From Pseudoduganella plicata (GTDB lineage Bacteria; Pseudomonadota; Gammaproteobacteria; Burkholderiales; Burkholderiaceae_D): a stretch of 64,000 bases of DNA. The stretch spans positions 4,154,001-4,218,000 of the forward strand of contig NZ_CP038026.1 in NCBI RefSeq assembly GCF_004421005.1, given 5' to 3'. Shown here piece after piece: positions 1-7,337 of this stretch. Position 1 is the stretch's first letter. Each line of letters opens with the position of its first letter. Below the pieces are notes generated by a model, which was given only the letters and a program-made list of their open reading frames with translations, did not search any database and was not told the origin of the DNA. The translations under genes and the position numbers were made by a program.

Positions 1-118
1 ACCCGCTGCGCACTTGCGTTTCATGGGTCATCCGAAAGAATCTTATCCGGTCATTGTAGCGCGGCAGTGCGCCGCTGGTTCGTGCCAGCTTTCAGCACAC
101 CCATGTTAGTATCCGGCC

Positions 119-733
119 ATGATTGCTTCCGCCCTGTTTACTCCCGCCCAGCAGAAATTACTGGGGCTGATGTTCGTGCGTGTGAATGAGGGATTCCACC
201 TCAATGAAATCATGCGGCTGACGGGTCTGGGCAGCGCATCGGCCCAGCGGGAACTGAAGCGGCTGCACGAATCGGGGCTGATCGTGTCGGAGCGGATCGG
301 CAATGTGCGGCAATTCAGGCCGAACAAGGAAAGCCTCGTGTACGAGGAGCTGGCCAGCATCGTCAAGAAGACGTTTGGCCTGGTCAGTGTTCTGAACTCC
401 GCGCTGGCACCGATGCGCAAATCGCTCAATGTCGCATTCGTGTATGGCACGACGGCGAAAGAACAGGGGGCCTCGACGGATGCGATCGAGCTGCTGCTGA
501 TCGGCGAAAACACGACCTACGGGGAATTGCTCAGCAGACTGCCGGTCGCGGAACGCATCCTGCGTCGCAAGATCAACCCCAACCTGTATTCGGTCCCCGA
601 CTTCCGGCGGCGCCTGCGTGAGCGCCAGGGCTTTATCCTGGACGTGCTGAACGAGCGTAAGATATTCGTGCTGGGTGACGAGACGGATCTGGACGATATC
701 GTAAAGGGTGCCGACGATGGAGAAGCGCTTTAG
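119..733 (+). CDS. Winged-helix regulator with degenerate nucleotidyltransferase-like domain
   Basis: A 204-residue protein. Residues about 1-70 read as an ArsR-like winged helix (FHLNEIMRLTGLGSASAQRE followed by a LKRLHESGLI recognition region). Residues about 95-190 resemble the small nucleotidyltransferase fold that follows such HTH domains in many bacteria. The usual GSxARG...DxD active site is changed to YGTTAKEQ...DAIE, so catalysis is doubtful and a structural or ligand-sensing role is more likely (inference). The stop overlaps the next gene's start, suggesting co-expression. The target is unknown. Presence of the gene is well supported; its function is not. Confidence 0.8.
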   Translation: MIASALFTPAQQKLLGLMFVRVNEGFHLNEIMRLTGLGSASAQRELKRLHESGLIVSERIGNVRQFRPNKESLVYEELASIVKKTFGLVSVLNSALAPMRKSLNVAFVYGTTAKEQGASTDAIELLLIGENTTYGELLSRLPVAERILRRKINPNLYSVPDFRRRLRERQGFILDVLNERKIFVLGDETDLDDIVKGADDGEAL

Positions 734-1022
734 GACGTTCCGCGAGTTCTACCCGTATTATCTGGCGGAGCACGACAATCGCACCTGCCGGCGCCTGCAT
801 TTCATCGGCTCGACACTGGTATTGATCGTTCTGGCCACGACGCTGATCACGCGCCGCTGGGAACTGCTGTGGTTAGTGCCGCTGCTGGGCTATGGGTTTG
901 CCTGGGTCGGCCATTATTTCTTCGAGCATAACCGGCCTGCCACGTTCACCTATCCGCTATTTAGCCTGATGGGGGACTGGGTAATGTTCCGCGACATGCT
1001 GATCGGCCGCCTGCGATGGTAG
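717..1022 (+). CDS. DUF962/Mpo1-like small membrane protein
   Basis: A 101-residue protein with the DUF962 (Mpo1-like) pattern: an N-terminal FREFYPYYLAEHDNRTCRRLHF block with conserved histidine, two hydrophobic segments (about residues 28-43 and 49-67) and a GHYFFEHNRPATF block. The yeast relative Mpo1 is a membrane-bound fatty-acid alpha-dioxygenase; the bacterial members are uncharacterised. The ATG at 717 is preferred over the GTG at 708 because an AAAGG motif lies at good spacing. It overlaps the end of the upstream regulator by 17 bases, and its own 3' end overlaps the convergent histidine kinase by 66 bases. Confidence 0.85.
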   Translation: MEKRFRTFREFYPYYLAEHDNRTCRRLHFIGSTLVLIVLATTLITRRWELLWLVPLLGYGFAWVGHYFFEHNRPATFTYPLFSLMGDWVMFRDMLIGRLRW

Positions 1023-2381
1023 TTGCGTGGGGAACCCGATGGTAAAGCGGGTGAACGACCCCTTTTCCGATTCGCAGCCAATAGTACCGCCAAACGCCGT
1101 CACCACCTTGTGGCAGAACGCCAGCCCCATGCCCGTACCGCCGCCGGAATGACGCGTCGTATAAAACGGGTCGAATACGTGCGGCAGGACGTCGCCGGGG
1201 ATGCCCAGGCCCGTGTCCGTCACCACCAGAAGATTCTGATTGGCACTTGCCTGGCACTCGATCAGCACGGTCCCGCGGCCGGCCGCCTTGATGGCCTGCA
1301 GCGCGTTCTTCAGCAGGTTGTACAGCACGTAGACGAGCAGCGTATCGGAACCGAAGAAACGGTAGTCGTCGCGCATCGTCACGCTGACCCGGTCCCGTTC
1401 GCGCTCCGAGAACGGATAGCAGGCCAATGCCTCGTCGACGCAGCGTTTGACCGAGTGAACGGCAAAGCCGTCCCGCTGCAGCGACCCGGCGCGGGCGGAA
1501 GCGAGCAGCATGTCGACAATGAAATTCGAGCGCGACACTTCCGCCTCGATGTGCTGCGCGATCTCCCCCAGATATTCCAGCTGTTGCGCATTCAGGCCAG
1601 GCGCCTGCGAGCGCTTGTAGCCGGCGATCAGCTCGGGCAGGCTGCGGGCGAGCACGCGCGACTGGCTGCGGATCGTCGCCAGCGGCGTGCGCACTTCATG
1701 CGCAATGCTGGCGGCCGTGGCGATGGGATCCGCCAGCAGGTTGTGCCGCACCATGGCCTGCGCGATCAGTCCCAGGCTGGCAACGATGAACATCACGCCG
1801 GGTGGATACAGCTCGATACCGTAGTTGCAGACATAGTCGACGACCGCCACGGAATAGATCAGCATGCTGACAAGGCAGTAGCGCAGCCGTGCCTTTTCCG
1901 TCGATAGCGCTACCTGCTGGCGGCGATACAACAGATACAGGCCGCGCGTGATGACGACAGCCGTCTGTACCAGGTGCAGCGGATGCAGCCAGCCGGCCCG
2001 GGGATAGTGACCGAAGAAGTACGTGTACATGCCGGCAATGAACCAGTCTGTCGTGGCGATCATGACCGCCAGCGCGCCGGCCAGCGCATAGCTGCCGTGC
2101 ACGAAAGGCTTCTCGCTGCGATGCCCGGTGAGTTCCGTGATGAAGTGGTAAAGCGTGGTGGGGAGAAACAGGATAGGCAGGTAACCGATGCGGGCAATGC
2201 TCAGCGCGACACCCGGATCGCGCACCTGGAACAGGACGGCCCACGCAGCCTGCCAGCTGAACGTGGTCAGGCACACCACGAAAAAGATCATGCTGATGCG
2301 GTTCACACCGCGGGAGTTGAGCACGTAGGCGCCGTAGCCAAGGAAGAGCACTGACACCAGCGCCGGCAAAATTGAATACAT
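957..2381 (-). CDS. Sensor histidine kinase with N-terminal 7TM region
   Basis: A 474-residue kinase. Residues about 1-210 carry roughly seven hydrophobic helices of the 7TM type found ahead of some bacterial kinases. The dimerisation/phosphoacceptor box IAHEVRTPLATIRSQ has its histidine at residue 228; the N box (LLKNALQAI) and G boxes (TDTGLGIPGD, GTGMGLAF) of HATPase_c follow. The start at 2381 is chosen because GAGGAAAACGA precedes it. No cognate response regulator is adjacent. It is divergent from a thioesterase gene 216 bases away. The membrane sensor suggests a hydrophobic or membrane-derived signal, which is inference. The last ~20 residues read through into the convergent neighbour's 3' end. 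Confidence 0.9.
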   Translation of the reverse strand: MYSILPALVSVLFLGYGAYVLNSRGVNRISMIFFVVCLTTFSWQAAWAVLFQVRDPGVALSIARIGYLPILFLPTTLYHFITELTGHRSEKPFVHGSYALAGALAVMIATTDWFIAGMYTYFFGHYPRAGWLHPLHLVQTAVVITRGLYLLYRRQQVALSTEKARLRYCLVSMLIYSVAVVDYVCNYGIELYPPGVMFIVASLGLIAQAMVRHNLLADPIATAASIAHEVRTPLATIRSQSRVLARSLPELIAGYKRSQAPGLNAQQLEYLGEIAQHIEAEVSRSNFIVDMLLASARAGSLQRDGFAVHSVKRCVDEALACYPFSERERDRVSVTMRDDYRFFGSDTLLVYVLYNLLKNALQAIKAAGRGTVLIECQASANQNLLVVTDTGLGIPGDVLPHVFDPFYTTRHSGGGTGMGLAFCHKVVTAFGGTIGCESEKGSFTRFTIGFPTQLPSQAADQHVAEHYPVPHQAK

Positions 2382-2597
2382 TCGTTTTCCTCGCCAGGTA
2401 ACAAATCTGTAGCAGGCAAGCGATCTTAACAACGGAATGTGGCAATGTCCCGGTCATCTTGGCCATAAACAACTCGGGGTTGCGTTAAATCAAAAGTGCG
2501 AAATGCATTTGGGCAAAAAGTAAAGGTGTTCGGCAACTGAATGTCGATCACCGCCGGACGCCAGAGCCTGCGGGCCACCAGAACCAGGGAGCATTAC

Positions 2598-3071
2598 ATG
2601 TTTATGCATGCCAACGTAGCGAACGATGTCAGCCATAATGCAAATGGAAGCGCCAATGCCGGCGCCGGCCCCGAACTGACCTTCCATCACCAGTTGTCGA
2701 TCTACCTGAAAGATTCGAACGCTTACGGCAATACATACTTCGCTCGCTATTTCGAATGGCAAGGCATTTGTCGCGAAAAGTGGTTTTATGAATGCATCTC
2801 CCGCGATATGTTGCAGCAGGAAGGCGTATTCATCACAAAACATGCCCAACAGGACTATCTGGCCGAAACGTTTCCGTTCCAGGAAATCACCTGCGAAGTC
2901 AATGCCTACGATGTCAAACGCTGCTCGTTCTGGCTTGAGTTCCGCTTCTACGCAAACGGTTCGCCCGTCTCCGTCGGTCGCCAGCAGATCGTGTTTGCCA
3001 ACCACGGCAAGCAGATCACGGCGTTGCCGGAACTGGTCATCAAGCGCATCAAACGTTATGAGCTCAAGTAA
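2598..3071 (+). CDS. Hot-dog fold acyl-CoA/acyl-ACP thioesterase-like protein
   Basis: A 157-residue protein of the 4HBT/FadM-like thioesterase superfamily. The segment YLKDSNAYGNTYFARYFEWQ matches the D/N-x-x-G-N-x-Y-F-x-x-Y-x-x-W pattern of hot-dog thioesterases, including those that release polyenes from enediyne synthases. The ATG at 2598 is chosen over one at 2541 because AGGGAG precedes it. The enzyme would hydrolyse an acyl thioester in the cytoplasm; the substrate cannot be told. The neighbouring divergent 7TM kinase makes a link with a lipid-like signal conceivable. Its last codons and stop are part of a short tandem repeat. Confidence 0.8.
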   Translation: MFMHANVANDVSHNANGSANAGAGPELTFHHQLSIYLKDSNAYGNTYFARYFEWQGICREKWFYECISRDMLQQEGVFITKHAQQDYLAETFPFQEITCEVNAYDVKRCSFWLEFRFYANGSPVSVGRQQIVFANHGKQITALPELVIKRIKRYELK

Positions 3072-3127
3072 AGTATGAGCTCAAATAAGCTTATGAGCTC
3101 AAGTAAGATGTTGAGCTCATGTAAGCC
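3057..3127 (+). repeat. Four tandem 17-18 bp copies of the thioesterase 3' end
   Basis: Units start at 3057, 3074, 3092 and 3110. Each contains TATGAGCTCAAGTAA or a near match, the sequence that encodes the final Tyr-Glu-Leu-Lys-stop of the thioesterase. The first unit is the genuine gene end, the next two are near-perfect and the fourth has drifted. Each carries a GAGCTC palindrome. Slipped-strand duplication is the likely origin. Confidence 0.85.
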
Positions 3128-3198
3128 ATTGTTGTTCATGGGCAATGGTCCGGCTGTCACGGACGTTACACTGAAGGTTACTCCACTTCGGGGACGTC

Positions 3199-3633
3199 AT
3201 GAAGCCGGACTGCTGCAAATTATGGAATCCGTGGGCCGCCGCAGGGTGGAGTCTGTTGTTTTCCCCCGTCTTCGGCGCATGGCTGCACGCTGCCAACTGG
3301 CAGGCGCTGGGCCGGCCCGACAAGGCCGCCGCCGCGCGGCGCTGGAGCTGGCTCGTTACCGGCACTGTGCTGCTGTCGGGGGTGATCGGCGCGCTGTTCG
3401 AGGTGTATGCGCGCCATCTCCCCGCGATCGCCGCGGTCATGGCGACGGCGGCGTGGTGCGGCCTGCCCGCGCGCGAACAGTGCCGCTATGTGCGCGACGC
3501 CGTCGGCAACGACTACCGCCGGCGCCGCTGGTGGCCCGTGCTGCTGGGCGGCGTCGCCGGCTGGATAGTGCTGGCCCTGCTGTCGCTGGGGGCGGCGACG
3601 TTGCTGGTCGGCGCGGGCGGTTTCTACATCTGA
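3199..3633 (+). CDS. Small integral membrane protein, function unknown
   Basis: A 144-residue protein with an opening KPDCCKLWNPWAAAGWSLLF block followed by four hydrophobic stretches (about residues 15-30, 48-65, 72-88 and 112-140) separated by Arg-rich loops, so a polytopic inner-membrane protein. GGGGAC precedes the ATG. I do not recognise a named family. It ends three bases before the convergent DUF885 gene. Reading frames over the same DNA in other phases lack this hydrophobic pattern and look like shadows. Confidence 0.7.
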   Translation: MKPDCCKLWNPWAAAGWSLLFSPVFGAWLHAANWQALGRPDKAAAARRWSWLVTGTVLLSGVIGALFEVYARHLPAIAAVMATAAWCGLPAREQCRYVRDAVGNDYRRRRWWPVLLGGVAGWIVLALLSLGAATLLVGAGGFYI

Positions 3634-3636
3634 CGC

Positions 3637-5460
3637 TCAGCCGGCTACTTTCTGCTGCGCGATCCAGTGGTCGATCTTCGCTTCGAGCAGGCTGAGCGGC
3701 AGGGTGCCGTCGCCCAGCACCTGTTCGTGGAAGGCAGGCAGGCTGAACTTGTCGCCCAGCGCCGCTTGGGCACGCTGACGCAGTTCCATGATCTTCAGTG
3801 CGCCGATCTTGTAGGCCAGCGCCTGGCCCGGCCACGCCATATAGCGTTCCGTCTCGCTTTTCGCGACAGCGTCATAGCCCAGCGTGTCCTTCATGTACTG
3901 GATGGTCTGCTCGCGCGTCCAGCCCTTGGCGTGCATGCCGGTATCGACCACGAGGCGGGTGGCGCGCAGCAGTTCGTCGTTCAGGTGGCCGAAATACTGC
4001 GCCGGATCCTCGAACAGGCCCATCTCGCGGCCCAGCGTTTCGGCATACAGCGCCCAGCCTTCGGTAAACGCGGTATTGCCGCCGAACTTGCGGAAGTTGG
4101 GCAGACCCAGCTCCTGCATCAGCGCGATGTGGAAGTGGTGGCCCGGCTTGCCTTCATGCAGGAACAGCGTGGTCATGCCTGTGTTGCCGTACTTGGTCGG
4201 GTCCGTCACTACGGACCAGAACACGCCGGGGCGCGAGCCGTCCGCCGCGGGCGCCGTGTAGTGGTCCGACGCGGTGTCGCGGCTCAGCTCGGGCTCCAGG
4301 CGCAGGTCCAGTTTGGCTTTCGGCAGCAAGGTGAACATCGACGGCAGCTTGGTGTCGAGCAAGTCGTTCAGACGGTGGTACTCGGCCTGCACCTGCTCTT
4401 CCGTCTTGAAGGGGAAGAAGCGCGGCTGCTGCGAGACCCAGACCGGCAGGCCGGCGGGCGGGCCGTCGTAGCCCAGCTTCGGGCCGAGGCGTGCAAACTC
4501 GCCCTGGATGCGCGCCACTTCCTTCAAGCCGATCGCATGGATCTGCTCCGGCGTCAGGTTGGTCGTCGTGGAATCGGCCACGCGCACCTGGTACCAGGCG
4601 GCGCCGTTCGGCACGTCGGCAATACCGGTCGTCGTGCGGCACGCCGGAACGTACTCTTTTTCCAGGAACGCGGACAGGCGGGCCAGCGCCGGCATCAGCT
4701 TGGTGCCGATGGTCTTGCGGTAGGCGGCCGTCAGTCGCGCCTTGTCGGCGGCGCTGAAACCGGCCGGCAGCTTGCTGATCGGCGTGTAATAAATGCTCTG
4801 TTCCGGGGTGGCGCTGACGAGCTTCTGGAACTGCGGCAGCGCCGACACCATGATTGCCTTCGGCTGCGTCACGCCCGTGCGCATGCCGTCCTTCATATTG
4901 ACGATCGCCTGGTCGATCCATGCCGGCAGCTGGGTCAGGCGGTTCAGGTAGGCGTCGTACTGCTTGACGGTGCCCAGCGGTTGCGAGGCTTCGCCGCCGG
5001 CAAAGTTGGCCAGCGTGATCGGCAGGCTGTCCATCTGGCTGATCGGCAGCAGGTGGTCCGGATACGGTTCGTACGACAGCAGCGTTTTCAGCTCGAACGC
5101 CAGCACGTCGTAATTGATCTGGTCGCTGCGCACGAGGGCGCGACGGTCGATGGCGGCGAGCCGTTTCTGGAACTGGCGGTGGCGGGCGAACTGTTTGGCG
5201 CGCTCGGCCGGCGCGATGGCCATGCCGATCTGGTCGTCGAAACGGCTGTCGCCGTTTTGCGAGGCCCCCACCGGATCGAAGCGGGCGATGGCGTCGTAAT
5301 ACTCGTCCGCAAGCTTCAGGAACTGTTTGCTGGCGGCGGCCGAGACCGTTGCCGAGACCTTGCCTGCGGGCGCCGCGGGCGCGGCCTGGACACTGCCGAA
5401 CGCCAGCAGCAGCGCGGCGGCGCCAGCGCACAGGGTGGCGGGGATAACACGGTGGTTCAT
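3637..5460 (-). CDS. DUF885 family putative metallopeptidase, exported
   Basis: A 607-residue protein with a signal peptide (NHRVIPATLCAGAAALLLAF, then cleavage after SVQA). The DUF885 hallmark HEGKPGHH lies at residues 435-442, an HExxxGHH-type motif proposed to bind metal; FTEGWALYAE follows about 30 residues later and probably supplies another ligand. The family is related to carboxypeptidase-like enzymes and is generally predicted to be periplasmic. The ATG at 5460 is chosen because it starts the signal peptide; a longer frame to 5508 lacks sense. The substrate is unknown. Confidence 0.9.
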   Translation of the reverse strand: MNHRVIPATLCAGAAALLLAFGSVQAAPAAPAGKVSATVSAAASKQFLKLADEYYDAIARFDPVGASQNGDSRFDDQIGMAIAPAERAKQFARHRQFQKRLAAIDRRALVRSDQINYDVLAFELKTLLSYEPYPDHLLPISQMDSLPITLANFAGGEASQPLGTVKQYDAYLNRLTQLPAWIDQAIVNMKDGMRTGVTQPKAIMVSALPQFQKLVSATPEQSIYYTPISKLPAGFSAADKARLTAAYRKTIGTKLMPALARLSAFLEKEYVPACRTTTGIADVPNGAAWYQVRVADSTTTNLTPEQIHAIGLKEVARIQGEFARLGPKLGYDGPPAGLPVWVSQQPRFFPFKTEEQVQAEYHRLNDLLDTKLPSMFTLLPKAKLDLRLEPELSRDTASDHYTAPAADGSRPGVFWSVVTDPTKYGNTGMTTLFLHEGKPGHHFHIALMQELGLPNFRKFGGNTAFTEGWALYAETLGREMGLFEDPAQYFGHLNDELLRATRLVVDTGMHAKGWTREQTIQYMKDTLGYDAVAKSETERYMAWPGQALAYKIGALKIMELRQRAQAALGDKFSLPAFHEQVLGDGTLPLSLLEAKIDHWIAQQKVAG

Positions 5461-5533
5461 GCGGGATTCCGTTTCGAAGTGAAGGGTGGAAAGAATCGCC
5501 GACAGCATAAGCGATCCGGTCCCGCGTTGACAA

Positions 5534-6712
5534 TCAGGCCGCCGCGGCCGCCTCCGCCAGGCGGTGTTCGTACAGCGCGGCCACCACGTCTGACTGCGTC
5601 ACGAAGCCGACAAAGCGCTCCTCGTCGTCGACAACGGGAATATGGTGCAGCCCCTGGTCGGCCATCAGCGGAACCAGGTCGACAATGGGCGTATCGATGC
5701 GGGCCACGCGCGGGCGCGGCGTCATGATCTGGCCGACCACTTCCGCCTTTTCCGAATGCGACATGCCGCTGGGACGCAGGAACGCCAGCAGCCGTTCGCG
5801 CATCGAGCGGTAATCGTCCAGCCCGCTATGGCGCAGGAAGTCGCCCTGCGTGACGATGCCAATCACGCGACGGGCAGGGTTCAGCACTGGCACTGCCGCG
5901 ATGCGGTGACCGCGCATCGCCAGCCACGCGGCGCGCAGGCTGGTGCCGAACTCGGCAGTGACAACGTCCCTCGACATGATGTCGCCACAACTGATGACCC
6001 CGAAGCGGCGCTGGTAGGCGCGCAATTCCGTCTGCAGGAACAGCGCTTCCAGATCGTCGCGGCTGATGTCGAGCACCTGGCCATAGCGCTTCAGCACGGC
6101 ATCCAGGTCCTCCGGCCGGAAGCCCAGGCGCACGGTCGGTACCGCGTCCTTCGTCGCATGCGGATTCGGGTGGGCCAGCACCTGGCTATGCGGATAGCGG
6201 CGGCCCGTCAGATTGTTGTAGATGATCGCGGCCGCTACCAGCAGCAGCGAATCGATCAGGATCGGCCCGAACACAAAGGAGAAACCGGCGGCATGGACGG
6301 CCGGGCCGCCGATCACGGTGGTCAGTGCCGCGGCACCGCCGGGCGGGTGCAGGCAGCGCAGGCTGAACATTGCGCCGATGGCGAGTGCCGCCGCCACCGC
6401 GGCCAGCACCGGCATAGGCAGCGCATGTCCCAGCCAGCGCACGCAGGCGGCGCCAACGAGCGCCGCCACGACATTGCCGCCGACCACGGACCACGGTTGC
6501 GCCAGCGGGCTGGCGGGCAGGCAGAACAGCAGTACGGAAGAAGCGCCCATCGGTGCGACCAGCCAGATGGCGTCGGTCCCCAGCAGCAAATGCGCGGTGA
6601 CGCCGGTGACGAGAAGTCCCAGCAGTGCGCCACCGCAAGCGCGCAGTCGTTCGGTTGCGCTTGCCGTTCCTGCCGCCGGGATAAATGCGGTAAAGAAAGA
6701 TTTCGGAAGCAT
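5534..6712 (-). CDS. HPP family membrane protein with C-terminal CBS pair
   Basis: A 392-residue protein. Residues about 20-175 form the HPP membrane domain with several helices and the signature CLHPPGGAAAL. Residues about 245-385 contain two CBS repeats (GHRIAAVPVLN...GIVTQGDFLRH and GLHHIPVVDD...GFVTQSDVVAALYE), a regulatory module that usually binds adenine nucleotides. HPP proteins are implicated in nitrite or small-anion transport in some organisms; whether this one is cannot be told. It lies on the same strand as the DUF885 and Lrp genes but with gaps, so it may be a separate unit. Confidence 0.88.
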   Translation of the reverse strand: MLPKSFFTAFIPAAGTASATERLRACGGALLGLLVTGVTAHLLLGTDAIWLVAPMGASSVLLFCLPASPLAQPWSVVGGNVVAALVGAACVRWLGHALPMPVLAAVAAALAIGAMFSLRCLHPPGGAAALTTVIGGPAVHAAGFSFVFGPILIDSLLLVAAAIIYNNLTGRRYPHSQVLAHPNPHATKDAVPTVRLGFRPEDLDAVLKRYGQVLDISRDDLEALFLQTELRAYQRRFGVISCGDIMSRDVVTAEFGTSLRAAWLAMRGHRIAAVPVLNPARRVIGIVTQGDFLRHSGLDDYRSMRERLLAFLRPSGMSHSEKAEVVGQIMTPRPRVARIDTPIVDLVPLMADQGLHHIPVVDDEERFVGFVTQSDVVAALYEHRLAEAAAAA

Positions 6713-6749
6713 CCTCCCATTATCCCACGGCGAGATTGTTACTGCAGAG

Positions 6750-7238
6750 CTAGCCAGCGGTGCTGCCGTGCGCGACCAGATCCAGCGGCAGGGCAGTCGT
6801 GTACTTGATCTGTTCCATCGAAAAGGCGGACGACACCCCGGTCAGGTTGGCCGTGCGGATGAGTTTCTTGTAGAAACGGTCATAGCCCGCGATATCGGTC
6901 GTCACCACTTTCAGCAGGTAATCGACGTCGCCGCTCATGCGGTGAAATTCCTGCACTTCCGGCAGCGCGATCACGGCCGCGGCAAAGCGTTCGAGCCATT
7001 TTTCGTCGTGCTGGCTGGTGCGCACGCTGACGAACACGGTGACCGGCAAGCCCGTCTTATGGCGGTTGACGATCGCCACGCGGCTGTCCAGGTAACCTTC
7101 GTCCTCCAGCCGCTTCAGCCGTTTCCAGCAGGGTGTGCTGGTCAGGCCGATACGTTCGGCCAGCTCGGCCACGGACAGGGTGCCGTCCACCTGCAGTGCG
7201 CCCAGGATGGCGTAATCGAACTTGTCGAGATGGTTCAT
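6750..7238 (-). CDS. Lrp/AsnC family transcriptional regulator
   Basis: A 162-residue regulator. The N-terminal helix-turn-helix (DKFDYAILGALQVDG, then LAERIGLTSTPCWKRLKRL) and the C-terminal RAM/ligand-binding domain (VSVRTSQHDEKWLERFAAAV, GDVDYLLKVVTTDIAGYDRF) are both complete. The TPCW form of the recognition helix is shared with Lrp-type activators such as DecR/YbaO, which respond to cysteine. It is divergent, with 99 bases between, from a cysteine desulfurase fusion gene, so local control of sulfur-amino-acid metabolism is a reasonable guess. Confidence 0.92.
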   Translation of the reverse strand: MNHLDKFDYAILGALQVDGTLSVAELAERIGLTSTPCWKRLKRLEDEGYLDSRVAIVNRHKTGLPVTVFVSVRTSQHDEKWLERFAAAVIALPEVQEFHRMSGDVDYLLKVVTTDIAGYDRFYKKLIRTANLTGVSSAFSMEQIKYTTALPLDLVAHGSTAG

Positions 7239-7337
7239 GCTTCCCTTTGGCAGATATTGAAATGCCTATGCTGCTGCGGCCGTGAAATTCGGTCATTTTA
7301 GGACAACATTATCGCGCTTAACAATTAAGCTGTCCGG

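Noticed and set aside
1..31. A minus-strand ATG at 31 opening ten codons to the window edge
   Set aside because: Too short to judge, no clear ribosome-binding site; it may be the start of a divergent gene but cannot be supported.
3075..3695. Plus-strand frame beginning in the tandem repeat
   Set aside because: Overlaps the hydrophobic 144-residue protein in another phase and becomes Arg/Ala-rich nonsense; its start is a repeat artefact.
3667..5727. Long plus-strand open frame opposite the DUF885 gene
   Set aside because: Antisense shadow of GC-rich codons; Arg/Gln/His-rich composition, no motif, while the minus-strand product has signal peptide and HEGKPGHH.
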